Below, piece after piece: positions 25,319 through 33,670 of a stretch of DNA of 64,000 nucleotides; the first letter of the stretch is position 1; each line of letters begins with the position of its first letter. The stretch is from CBDBBY01 sp965203215 (GTDB lineage: Bacteria; Pseudomonadota; Alphaproteobacteria; Rhodobacterales; Rhodobacteraceae). The notes beneath the pieces are model-generated. The model was not told where the DNA came from and did not search any database. It saw only the letters and a program-made list of their open reading frames with translations. A program made the translations under genes and the position numbers. The DNA lies in the NCBI GenBank assembly GCA_965203215.1, contig CBDBBY010000001.1, positions 2,666,001-2,730,000 on the forward strand, written 5' to 3'.

Positions 25319-26820
25319 GAAATCCAAGGCGTGCGTTTGCCGAATTCGATGTGAACCGACTTGATCTGGGTGTACTCCTCAACGCCGTATTTGCCAGCTT
25401 CCCGGCCCCATCCCGACTGCTTGAAGCCGCCGAGCGGCAGTTCCGGTCCGCCCGCGAGCGTCGTGTTGACCCAGAAGCGGCCGGCCCGCACCCGGCGGGA
25501 AACCGCCATGGCGTTGTCGATGTTCTTCGTCCAGACGCTCGCCGCAAGACCGTATTCCGTATCGTTTGCCATCCGGATCGCTTCTTCGAGCGTATCGAAT
25601 GGCATGACCGTGAGCACCGGCCCGAAGATTTCTTCCTTTGCGATCGGCATGTCCGCTTGAACCTCGCTGAAGATGGTCGGAGCGATGAATTTGCCCCTTC
25701 CGAAATCAAGCCGTTCTCCTCCGCAAAGGAGCTTCGCTCCCTCGCCTTCGCCGCCTTGAATGTAGTTCATGATCGCATCGAATTGATCATTCGTCGTGAT
25801 CGCTCCGACTTGCGTATCGGGGTTCAGCGGGTCGCCGACACGCATTTTTCCGAACTTTTCAGCAACCATTCGTTCGAATTGGGTCGCGATTCCGCGCTCC
25901 ACGATCAATCTGCTTCCTGAAACGCAACATTGGCCGGTGTTGAAGCCCACGCCGAACGCGACGCCGTCCGCCGCATCTTCAAGATCGGCATCCGCAAAAA
26001 CGATCTGAGGATTCTTGCCGCCGAGCTCGAGGCTCAGCTTCTTGAAATTGCCGGCGGCGGCTTGGACGCAGTTGCGGCCGACCGCAGTCGAGCCTGTGAA
26101 GGAAAGCATGTCTATATCCACATGCTCTATCATCCGCTGACCGATCGTGCCGCCGGAACCGGTGACCACGTTATAGCACCCGTCCGGCAGTCCTGCTTCG
26201 GCAAGGATTTCACCCAAGATCAAGGTCGTCGCGGAGGTCGCTTCAGAAGGCTTGGCGACGATGGTGCATCCCGAGGCCAGAATATAAGGCACGCGCTCGC
26301 AAAGAATCAGGAAGGGGAAGTTCCAAGGCGTGATGATTCCGACGACGCCGACCGGTTCGCGGGTGACAAGGCCGAACATTCCATCGCCAAGATTGTTGAA
26401 AGAATCGCCATGCAACGCCCGGGCTTGGCCGGATGCATATTCATACATGCCCGCGCATCCGGTCACTTCGGCCCTCGACTGGCTGATCGGCTTTCCGTTC
26501 TCCAAGGTTTCCCAGTAAGCGATTTCTTCGGCCCGGCGACGGATGATTTGTGCTGTCCGCAACAGAACGTCGGCGCGCTCGGCGCAATTTATTCGCGACC
26601 ATCTCCCGCTTTCGAAGGCATTCCGCGCCGCCGCCACGGCGGCATCCAGATCTTCGTCGGTGCATTTGGGTATCCGCGTAACCGGATGATCATGCGCCGG
26701 GCTGGACCGCTCGTGCACAGTTCGCCCGCCCGCCTCTATCCATTTGCCGTCCACAAAAAAGCCGAACTCGCGCGGCTGGGCAGGCAAAGCCAGCAATTCA
26801 GTTTCCGTGTTCATCACCAT
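25315..26820 (-). CDS. Aldehyde dehydrogenase family protein
   Basis: 501 residues. The catalytic Cys lies in FNTGQCCVSGSR, the general-base Glu in LSLELGGKNPQ, and the NAD-site motifs ITPWNFPF and AKPSEATS are intact. It oxidises an aldehyde to the acid with NAD. It leads an operon with the GMC oxidoreductase, an arrangement like betB-betA but without a betI-like gene adjoining. An operator-like palindrome lies about 53 bp upstream and is shared with the acyl-CoA dehydrogenase gene. Confidence 0.94.
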   Translation of the reverse strand: MVMNTETELLALPAQPREFGFFVDGKWIEAGGRTVHERSSPAHDHPVTRIPKCTDEDLDAAVAAARNAFESGRWSRINCAERADVLLRTAQIIRRRAEEIAYWETLENGKPISQSRAEVTGCAGMYEYASGQARALHGDSFNNLGDGMFGLVTREPVGVVGIITPWNFPFLILCERVPYILASGCTIVAKPSEATSATTLILGEILAEAGLPDGCYNVVTGSGGTIGQRMIEHVDIDMLSFTGSTAVGRNCVQAAAGNFKKLSLELGGKNPQIVFADADLEDAADGVAFGVGFNTGQCCVSGSRLIVERGIATQFERMVAEKFGKMRVGDPLNPDTQVGAITTNDQFDAIMNYIQGGEGEGAKLLCGGERLDFGRGKFIAPTIFSEVQADMPIAKEEIFGPVLTVMPFDTLEEAIRMANDTEYGLAASVWTKNIDNAMAVSRRVRAGRFWVNTTLAGGPELPLGGFKQSGWGREAGKYGVEEYTQIKSVHIEFGKRTPWIS

Positions 26821-26872
26821 CTCCGTTCGATCTTGCGGCTCCAGCGCGGCTCATCCGAACCGGCTGCCGCGA

Positions 26873-26888
26873 TTAACCATTCAGTTAC
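26873..26888 (-). promoter_or_regulatory. Second copy of the TetR-type operator
   Basis: TTAACCATTCAGTTAC on the plus strand has inverted arms TAAC and GTTA around 6 bp, and its core TAACCATTCAGTTA differs from the acyl-CoA dehydrogenase site by one central base. It lies 53-68 bp upstream of the aldehyde dehydrogenase ATG and is followed by TTACAAT, as TTATAAT follows the other copy. Confidence 0.6.
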
Positions 26889-26889
26889 C

Positions 26890-27506
26890 TTACAATCGAC
26901 TCAAGCGGGAACAGTGGTCAACCGCAAATCTGCACAATTTCGGAAGAGAGCGCGGCGTTCAGGAATGACTTGGCGCTGAATTTCATAGCCGATCAAAATG
27001 AAGACGCATCGTTGGTCGGGCGCGACGGCAGCGTTTCTCGAAGGCTGCGGCGGAGTGCACCCGTCCACCCCGTCCGCCTTTCCGGATGGGCATATCGAAA
27101 CAGGCCGCGCATTCGGATCTGGGCAGAATTCCGGGGCCGGACCAAACGCAGTCAACAGATCAGCCCTCTCCTTTCGAACGGCTCGAAAACTTCAAATGTT
27201 TGCGGAAACCCCGAATTCCGAATACGTGCGGGCTGACGTCAACCACCCCGAAAACGCGGCGCTGCAAATACGTGCGGGAGTCCGGAAGTCGTCGTTCAGA
27301 AACCGCAACGCCATTCATTCAGGTCCATTGCCCAAGATTGAAACAAAGCTCGCAAGCGCATGCAATGTCCGGGATGCTCAGACGCCGCCGGCCGATCATC
27401 GATTCAATCTCTGCTTTGTGCGCGATTTCCGTTTGCGAAAATCAGCCGCGGGCGACCGGCGCGGATTCGGACGCATTCCGCATCCGCAGATTAGGACAGG
27501 CAAGAA
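26890..27506. other. Intergenic, no gene seen
   Basis: 617 bp between the divergent aldehyde dehydrogenase and TetR genes. Several frames stay open but none resembles a known protein. The promoter of the TetR gene must lie here. Confidence 0.4.
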
Positions 27507-28157
27507 ATGAACGCATCGAACGGCGGCAATCCGAGGCCCCGGAACGCGAGCGCGACAAAGAGCCGAATCATGGCCGCGGCAAAGTCGGAGTTTTCGAAGA
27601 ACGGCTTGGAGGGCGCAAGAATCGACGAGATTGCCAAGAAGGCGCAAGCCAACAAGAGGATGATCTATCACTACTTCAACAGCAAAGCGGAATTGTTCCA
27701 AAGGGTTCTGGAAGAAGCCTATTCGGACATTCGGTCTGCGGAGCAGGAGCTGGAACTCGAGCATCTTCCGCCTAAAGAAGCGCTGGTGTCGCTGTTGAAA
27801 TTCACATGGATCTATTATCTTGAAAATCCGGAGTTCCTGTCCCTTGTAAACACGGAAAATCTCCACAAAGCGCGTCATCTGGAAAAATCGGACGTCATCC
27901 ACAGGATGAGCCGCCGATTCGTAAGCATGGTCAACCAGATTCTGGTCCGAGGAGTCGAATCGAACGACTTCCGGCCGGGAATCGACCCTGTGCAACTCAA
28001 TCTGACGATCGCGGCAATCGGCTATTATTACTTGACCAACAGATACACCGGTTCAATTCTGTTCGAACGCGACCTGATGGATCCGCAAGCGTTGGACGAA
28101 AGACTCCACTTCAATATCGAAACGATTTTGCGGCTTGTTTCCAAAGAGGCATCTTGA
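27507..28157 (+). CDS. TetR/AcrR family transcriptional regulator
   Basis: 216 residues. The DNA-binding domain spans about residues 16-65: RIMAAAKSEFSKNGLEGARI then EIAKKAQANKRMIYHYFNSK, the standard TetR helix-turn-helix. The ligand domain (TWIYYLENPEFLSLVNTEN) resembles the RutR/NicS-like group by eye. It sits between the aldehyde dehydrogenase operon and the methyltransferase operon, making it the best candidate for the shared palindrome at 26873 and 17191; this is inferred from position only. The ligand is unknown. Confidence 0.92.
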   Translation: MNASNGGNPRPRNASATKSRIMAAAKSEFSKNGLEGARIDEIAKKAQANKRMIYHYFNSKAELFQRVLEEAYSDIRSAEQELELEHLPPKEALVSLLKFTWIYYLENPEFLSLVNTENLHKARHLEKSDVIHRMSRRFVSMVNQILVRGVESNDFRPGIDPVQLNLTIAAIGYYYLTNRYTGSILFERDLMDPQALDERLHFNIETILRLVSKEAS

Positions 28158-28392
28158 GCGGACGGCCTCGGTAATGATGACATCGTTTCGGGCTGACCTA
28201 TGCTCGGCAGACGAACCAACAGAGAAAACGATGATCGACGGAATCGCATTGGCGGCGACGGCAAGAACTTTCGACCAACCCGCAATCCGCTGCTTCGGCA
28301 AAATTCGACAGCGTTTGTGTCGAATTCCTGACAGATTCCGTCTCCCGCTCATTTACTAGTCATACCAATTTTTAACGCATCCGCGAGGCGTC

Positions 28393-29937
28393 ATGGTCAG
28401 CAAAGGAAACCGGCGCGGTCGAAAGAAGCGCACCGAAGCGAACGCGACGGATTCCGATTCGCCAGCAGTGTGGCCGGGTTTGAAAGGCGGCTGCTATTGC
28501 CCGCTGTCCGAACAGGAAATCGCGGCAGTCCACGACTCGGCGCTCATGCTGCTCGAGTCGCTTGGACTCTGCCAGGCGACCCGCTCAATGATTGAAAGGG
28601 TGACCTCTGCTGGCGGCGTCATGGCTGACGACGGACGCCTCCGGTTTCCTCGCGATCTGGTGGAATCCGCAATCCGGAATGCAAGGCGCGAAGTCACCCT
28701 TCATGGCCGTGATGCGGGGCTCGACATCACCTTGGGAGGCCGCAGGGTGCACATGAGCTCCGGCGGCGGCGCTCCGAATGTCGTCGACATGGAGACCGGG
28801 CAATATCGGATGGGCAGGCTGAAGGATCTCTACGATGCGGCGCGGTTGTGCGACGCGTTGGCGAATGTCCATCATTTCAGCCGCTCGGTCATTGCGAGCG
28901 ATGCCCCGACGAACCGTCTTCTGGATGTCAATACGGCTTATGCATGCCTTTCCGGCACCGCGAAGCCGGTCGCCATGAGCATAGTGGAAGCAGACAATGT
29001 GCCGCTTGTCGCCGACATGTGCTACGAGGTCGCAGGAGGCGAGCAAGCATTTCGAGACCGGCCTTTCCTGACGGTTCTCGCTTGCCACGTGGTGCCGCCC
29101 ATGCGGTTCGCGGAAGACTCCTGCAATGTGGTGGAAGCCGCCATCTTGGCCGGATTTCCCGTCCAGCTGATTTCTGCCGGACAAGCAGGCGCAACCAGCC
29201 CCGCGGCAATCGCAGGGTCGCTCGTCCAAGCCGTCGCGGAAACTCTCGCCGGACTTGTGCATGCGCAACTCGTCGACCCGGACGCCAAGGCGATCTTCGC
29301 GCCCAAGCCGCTGGTGGCCGACCTCCGAACGGGCGCGATGTCGGGCGGAGGCGGCGAACAGGCGGTCTTGATGGCATCCGCGGCGCAGATGGGACGGCAT
29401 TACGATCTGCCGACGTCTTCAATCGCCGGAATCACGGATTCAAAGATTCCGGACGCCCAGCACGGATCCGAAAAAACTCTGGCCATATCTCTGGCGGCGC
29501 ACGCAGGCTCCAATCTCATCACGCAAGCCTGCGGAATGCAGGCAAGTTTGCTGGGGGTGTCTTTCGAAGGATATGTCGCCGACAACGATATGCTCGGCAG
29601 CATCCTTCGAACAATTCGCGGCGTTGAAGCAACCCCCGACAACATGTCGACCGACACCATTGCGGAGGTTTGCCTCGGCGACGGCCATTATCTCGGGCAC
29701 GAGCAAACGCTGGACAGGATGAAATCCGACTACGCATACCCTGAGCTTGGCGACCGGAGGACGCCGGAAGACTGGCTTGGATCCGGCGCGAGCACGCTTC
29801 GACATCGTGCGAAGGATCGCGCCCAACTGATTCTGGATCGGCATTTTCCCGAACTGATTCCGGCCGAAATCGACCGGAATCTTCGAAAGAATTTCGACAT
29901 CATGCTTTCGCGCGGCGACATGCGTGCGAGTTCATGA
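28393..29937 (+). CDS. MttB-family (trimethylamine) methyltransferase
   Basis: 514 residues. The sequence follows the MttB superfamily: FPRDLVESAIRNARREVTLH, the MSSGGGAPNVVDMETG strand, and GEQAVLMASAAQMGRHYDLP. There is no in-frame TAG, so it is a non-pyrrolysine member like glycine betaine methyltransferases, which pass a methyl group to a corrinoid protein. No corrinoid protein gene adjoins. It heads a four-gene operon with ATGA overlaps throughout. A dimethylglycine-dehydrogenase-like gene in the same operon supports a quaternary-amine substrate. Confidence 0.86.
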   Translation: MVSKGNRRGRKKRTEANATDSDSPAVWPGLKGGCYCPLSEQEIAAVHDSALMLLESLGLCQATRSMIERVTSAGGVMADDGRLRFPRDLVESAIRNARREVTLHGRDAGLDITLGGRRVHMSSGGGAPNVVDMETGQYRMGRLKDLYDAARLCDALANVHHFSRSVIASDAPTNRLLDVNTAYACLSGTAKPVAMSIVEADNVPLVADMCYEVAGGEQAFRDRPFLTVLACHVVPPMRFAEDSCNVVEAAILAGFPVQLISAGQAGATSPAAIAGSLVQAVAETLAGLVHAQLVDPDAKAIFAPKPLVADLRTGAMSGGGGEQAVLMASAAQMGRHYDLPTSSIAGITDSKIPDAQHGSEKTLAISLAAHAGSNLITQACGMQASLLGVSFEGYVADNDMLGSILRTIRGVEATPDNMSTDTIAEVCLGDGHYLGHEQTLDRMKSDYAYPELGDRRTPEDWLGSGASTLRHRAKDRAQLILDRHFPELIPAEIDRNLRKNFDIMLSRGDMRASS

Positions 29938-31271
29938 AGAATCTCCAGCCCGACGCCAGCGCCGAACTGTACCGTCGCGCGCAGCAGCTGATGCCGGGAG
30001 GCGTCAGCCACGAGCTGCGGTTTCGCCGACCGCATCCGCTTTATATCGAAAGAGCTCGAGGAGCCGAGAAGTGGGAAGTCGGCGGCCGCAGAATCATCGA
30101 TTTCAAGATGGGGTCTGCAAGCCAGCTGCTCGGACATTGCCACCCCGACATTGTGGAGGCATTGCAGAGGCAGGCATCAGAAACGATATTCACGTCCGAT
30201 TGCCATCGGATGGAGATCGAATGGGCTGAAGCGATCAATTCGCTTTATCCCTCGGCTGAACTCACGCGTTTCACGTCTTCCGGAACTGAAGCAACGATGC
30301 TCGCCTTGATGCTGGGCCGAGCCTACGCCGGTCGATCCGGGATCTTGCGCATCGACGGCCATTATCATGGCTGGCATGACCATCTTTCAAAGGGCGCGAA
30401 GGCCGGTTCAGACAAGGCCGTATCGCTCGGCGTGCCGAAGGCGATCCAATCGCTGACTGCGGTCGTTCCGGCATCTCTGGAAATCATCCGCGAACACCTG
30501 AAGGACGATCGGTTCGGCACCATCATCCTCGAGGCGTCCGGAGCGAATTACGGTTCCGTTCCGTTCCCGCCCGGATTTTTGGAGGGCGTGCGGACGCTGG
30601 CGACCGAGGCGGGCGCGGTCCTTGTCTTCGACGAGATCATAACCGGCTTCAGATGGTCGCCCGGCGGCCTTCAATCCCGCGACGGAATTGTTCCCGACCT
30701 TACCGCCCTCGCCAAAGTCCTGACCGGCGGTTTGCCCGGAGGCGCGATTGCAGGCCGCGCCGATATCATGGAGCTTTTGGACCCGGACATTTGCCGGGGC
30801 GGATTGTCGCCGCCGGTCAGCCACAAGGGCACTTTCAATGCGTCCCACCTTGTCGCCGCCGGAGCATTGGCAGCCATGCGGCACATCGAAACCGGGACAC
30901 CGCAAGCGAAGGCCGATGAAATGGCCCGAAAACTGCGCGCCGGGCTTCGGACCATTCTCTCGGATTTGTCCATAGAGGGAGCCGTGTACGGGGAGAGCTC
31001 GACCTTCCACATTTATCTTGGAGAGTGCGACGGGACCGTTCGAGCGCTTTCCCCCGAACGCATTCGCGGGATGCCTGCAACAATGGTCGGAGCTATTCGG
31101 AACGCGCTGCTTGCCGACGGCGTGGAATTGATGAGCTATTTGTCCGGCGTCACGTCCGCCGCGCACGATGATGCCTTGATCGACGAAGCGCTCGGCATAT
31201 TCGAACTGGCGTTCCGCGAATTGAAACGCGCCGGAGCAATCGGCAAAACGCGAAGGGAGCGGCCGCAATGA
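29934..31271 (+). CDS. Class III PLP aminotransferase (GSA-aminomutase-like)
   Basis: 445 residues of the class III aminotransferase fold, closest in look to glutamate-1-semialdehyde aminomutases. FTSSGTEATMLALMLGRAYAG binds the phosphate of PLP, VLVFDEIITGFR gives the aspartate that contacts the pyridine ring, and the Schiff-base lysine is in TALAKVLTGGLPGGA. HYHGWHDHL is also typical. Coupled by 4-bp overlaps on both sides, it likely transaminates an intermediate of the amine pathway rather than making tetrapyrroles. The substrate is unknown. Confidence 0.9.
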   Translation: MKNLQPDASAELYRRAQQLMPGGVSHELRFRRPHPLYIERARGAEKWEVGGRRIIDFKMGSASQLLGHCHPDIVEALQRQASETIFTSDCHRMEIEWAEAINSLYPSAELTRFTSSGTEATMLALMLGRAYAGRSGILRIDGHYHGWHDHLSKGAKAGSDKAVSLGVPKAIQSLTAVVPASLEIIREHLKDDRFGTIILEASGANYGSVPFPPGFLEGVRTLATEAGAVLVFDEIITGFRWSPGGLQSRDGIVPDLTALAKVLTGGLPGGAIAGRADIMELLDPDICRGGLSPPVSHKGTFNASHLVAAGALAAMRHIETGTPQAKADEMARKLRAGLRTILSDLSIEGAVYGESSTFHIYLGECDGTVRALSPERIRGMPATMVGAIRNALLADGVELMSYLSGVTSAAHDDALIDEALGIFELAFRELKRAGAIGKTRRERPQ

Positions 31272-33670
31272 TTCACGCAAGAGCCGCGATCATCGGCGGC
31301 GGAATCATGGGAGCTTCCGCGCTCTACCATCTCGTTCGCAATGGATGGACGGACACCGTGCTTTTGGAAAAAGCCGAGTTGACTTCCGGGTCCACTTGGC
31401 ACGCGGCCGGCCAGATCACGCATGCGGTCGGCTCGCATGTGATGGGCTGGATCAACAAGGCAAGCATCGAGTGCTACAAGGAAGCGGAAGCGCGGTCCGG
31501 CCAAAGCGTCGGATGGCACGAATGCGGCGGACTCCGCGTTGCTCGGGACGCGGATGAACTCGATTGGCTGAAATCCATGCTCGGCATCGGGAAAGGCTTG
31601 GGCTTGCCCATGGAGCTTGTCGGTCCCGATGCCATGAAAAAGCTGCATCCATACTACGAGACCGACGGTATCATCGCCGCCCTCCACACTCCCTTCGACG
31701 GGCATGTGGACCCGTCGGGCGCGACGTTCGCGCTTGCGGCTGCAGCCCGGTCGTCCGGAGGCACTGTCATCAAACGAAACCGCGTTATCGCTGCGGAGCG
31801 GCAGGGTCGCGATTGGCTTCTCCGAACCGAACAAGACGATGTGGTCGCGGAGCACGTGGTCGTCGCCGCAGGCGCCTACGCAAACCAAGTCGGAGCATGG
31901 TTTGGGCTTGAAATCCCCTCCGTCAACTGTCTCCACCACTATTTCGTAACTGAGCCCGTTCCGGAATTCGCTGATCGCGAAGCTGAACTGCCGGTCATTC
32001 GGGACAACTTCATCGAGGGATATGTTCGGCAAGAGCAGAATTCAGCATTGATCGGCGTTTTCGAAAACGCGGATGCCCCGACCGCGTGGGACGACGGAGG
32101 TCCATGGGACGCCGAACACCCGTTGTTCGAGGCGGATTACGAACGGGTCGGCGACTTCCTGGAACTCGCGATCTCGCGAATGCCGGTCTTGGCGAACCTT
32201 GGAATCCGCCGAGCCGTCCGCGGCATTCTCTCGCACACGCCCGACGGCGGAATGCTGGTCGGACCGTCCGGCGTCCGAAATGTTTGGCTGGCTTGCGGCT
32301 CGTCGATAGGACTCGCGTGGGGCGGCGGGTCCGGGCGCGTGCTGGCGGACTGGATGGTGCACGGATCAACCGAAATCTCAACCAGAGGTTTGGATCCCAG
32401 GCGGTACGGGGACTACGCCGACAGGACCTACGTGGTCGCAATGTCGAAGGAAGATTTCGAAACGAGGCACCAAACTCCCGTTCCCGGGTTTCAACGCCTT
32501 GCCGGGCGTCCGTGGCGGAAGCATTCAATTCACGAAAGGCTTGCCGAGAAAGGCGCGGTTTTCGGCGAGGTTGCGGGATGGGAACGCCCGCGGTGGTTCG
32601 CAGCGTCGCCCAAGAAAGAAGACTCAAATGGCTGGCGCCGCCAGCCTTGGCACGACGCGGCGGCCCGCGAGGCATCTGCGGTTCGCGAGTCCGCCGGCGT
32701 GATCGAACTGTCCGCTTTCGCGCAATTCGAAATCACCGGCCGCGATGCTTACTCGTTCCTTGACCGGTTGTCTGCGAACAGGATTCCGACCGCGGACGGG
32801 CGGATTGCTCTTTGCCACCTGATCAACGAAAAAGGCAGATTCGAGGGCGAACTTACTGTCGCGCGCCTTGATGCAGGTCGTTACTTCACCGGATCGCCGA
32901 TAATGAGGCGGCGTTCGGATTTGCAGTGGTTGCGCGAGAACATGCTGCCGGGCCAAGACGTCGCGATCAGGGATTTGAGCGACGATTGGGGACTTCTAGC
33001 GCTGGCAGGCCCGGCATCGCGCCGCATCCTTGCCCAAGCAACAAACATCGACCTTGGCAATGAGGCATTCCCTTGGATGACGGCCAAGTCGATCCGCTTG
33101 TTCGGCACCGAAGTCGTTGCGCTGCGCATGAGTTTCACGGGCGAACTCGGCTGGGAGCTTCATATGCCGTTGGACAGCATTGCAGGTGTTTACGACGGTT
33201 TGTTCAAAGCCGGAGCGGATCACGGCCTTTGCGACTTGGGAAGCCACGCATTCAATTCCCTCCGGATGGAGAAAGCCTACCGCGCTTCTGCGGAGCTGAC
33301 GCCGGACATCGGCATGGTCGAAGCGGACATGCTCCGGTTTTTTCGCCCGGAAGGCCGCGAGTTCATCGGCAAGGACGCCACGCTCAAAGTGATGGATGAT
33401 GGACCGCGCTGGCGCCTCGCCTATCTGGAAGTGGATGCCGACGATGCGGACTGTCATGGCGGCGAGGCGATATTGCACGACGGCCGCGCGGTCGGCCTCG
33501 TCAGTTCCGGAGCCTACGGGTATTTCACCGGCAAGAGCCTCGCATTCGGCTTCGTGCAAGCCGACTGCACCGCCGAGGAATTGACGGTGGTGATCCTCGG
33601 CGAAGAGCGCGCCGCGCGCAAGCTCGCTTGCCCGGCGCACGATCCGTCAAGCTCAAGGCCCCGACAATGA
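31268..33670 (+). CDS. Dimethylglycine/sarcosine dehydrogenase-like FAD protein with GcvT domain
   Basis: 800 residues in two parts. The N-terminal DAO-type domain has the FAD loop AAIIGGGIMGASALYHL, and TSGSTWHAAGQI carries the histidine that is covalently flavinylated in DMGDH and SARDH. From about residue 430 a GcvT aminomethyltransferase-like domain follows (RESAGVIELSAFAQFEI, MSFTGELGWELHMPL, FNSLRMEKAYRASAEL), which passes the C1 unit to tetrahydrofolate. Together with the MttB homologue this suggests stepwise demethylation of a methylated amine. It is coupled both upstream and downstream. Confidence 0.92.
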   Translation: MIHARAAIIGGGIMGASALYHLVRNGWTDTVLLEKAELTSGSTWHAAGQITHAVGSHVMGWINKASIECYKEAEARSGQSVGWHECGGLRVARDADELDWLKSMLGIGKGLGLPMELVGPDAMKKLHPYYETDGIIAALHTPFDGHVDPSGATFALAAAARSSGGTVIKRNRVIAAERQGRDWLLRTEQDDVVAEHVVVAAGAYANQVGAWFGLEIPSVNCLHHYFVTEPVPEFADREAELPVIRDNFIEGYVRQEQNSALIGVFENADAPTAWDDGGPWDAEHPLFEADYERVGDFLELAISRMPVLANLGIRRAVRGILSHTPDGGMLVGPSGVRNVWLACGSSIGLAWGGGSGRVLADWMVHGSTEISTRGLDPRRYGDYADRTYVVAMSKEDFETRHQTPVPGFQRLAGRPWRKHSIHERLAEKGAVFGEVAGWERPRWFAASPKKEDSNGWRRQPWHDAAAREASAVRESAGVIELSAFAQFEITGRDAYSFLDRLSANRIPTADGRIALCHLINEKGRFEGELTVARLDAGRYFTGSPIMRRRSDLQWLRENMLPGQDVAIRDLSDDWGLLALAGPASRRILAQATNIDLGNEAFPWMTAKSIRLFGTEVVALRMSFTGELGWELHMPLDSIAGVYDGLFKAGADHGLCDLGSHAFNSLRMEKAYRASAELTPDIGMVEADMLRFFRPEGREFIGKDATLKVMDDGPRWRLAYLEVDADDADCHGGEAILHDGRAVGLVSSGAYGYFTGKSLAFGFVQADCTAEELTVVILGEERAARKLACPAHDPSSSRPRQ

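Noticed and set aside
24239..25354. 371-residue plus-strand open frame
   Set aside because: It lies opposite the GMC oxidoreductase gene, whose motifs are complete; the plus frame has no recognisable family and high Arg/His content typical of a shadow.
23717..26820. Calling the GMC and aldehyde dehydrogenase genes betA and betB
   Set aside because: The order is similar but betI is missing and the substrate residues cannot be judged by eye, so no gene symbols are given.
25930..26979. 349-residue plus-strand open frame
   Set aside because: Antisense to the aldehyde dehydrogenase; the frame is open only because of biased codon use.
28393..29937. Pyrrolysine use in the MttB homologue
   Set aside because: There is no in-frame TAG; it is a non-pyrrolysine member.
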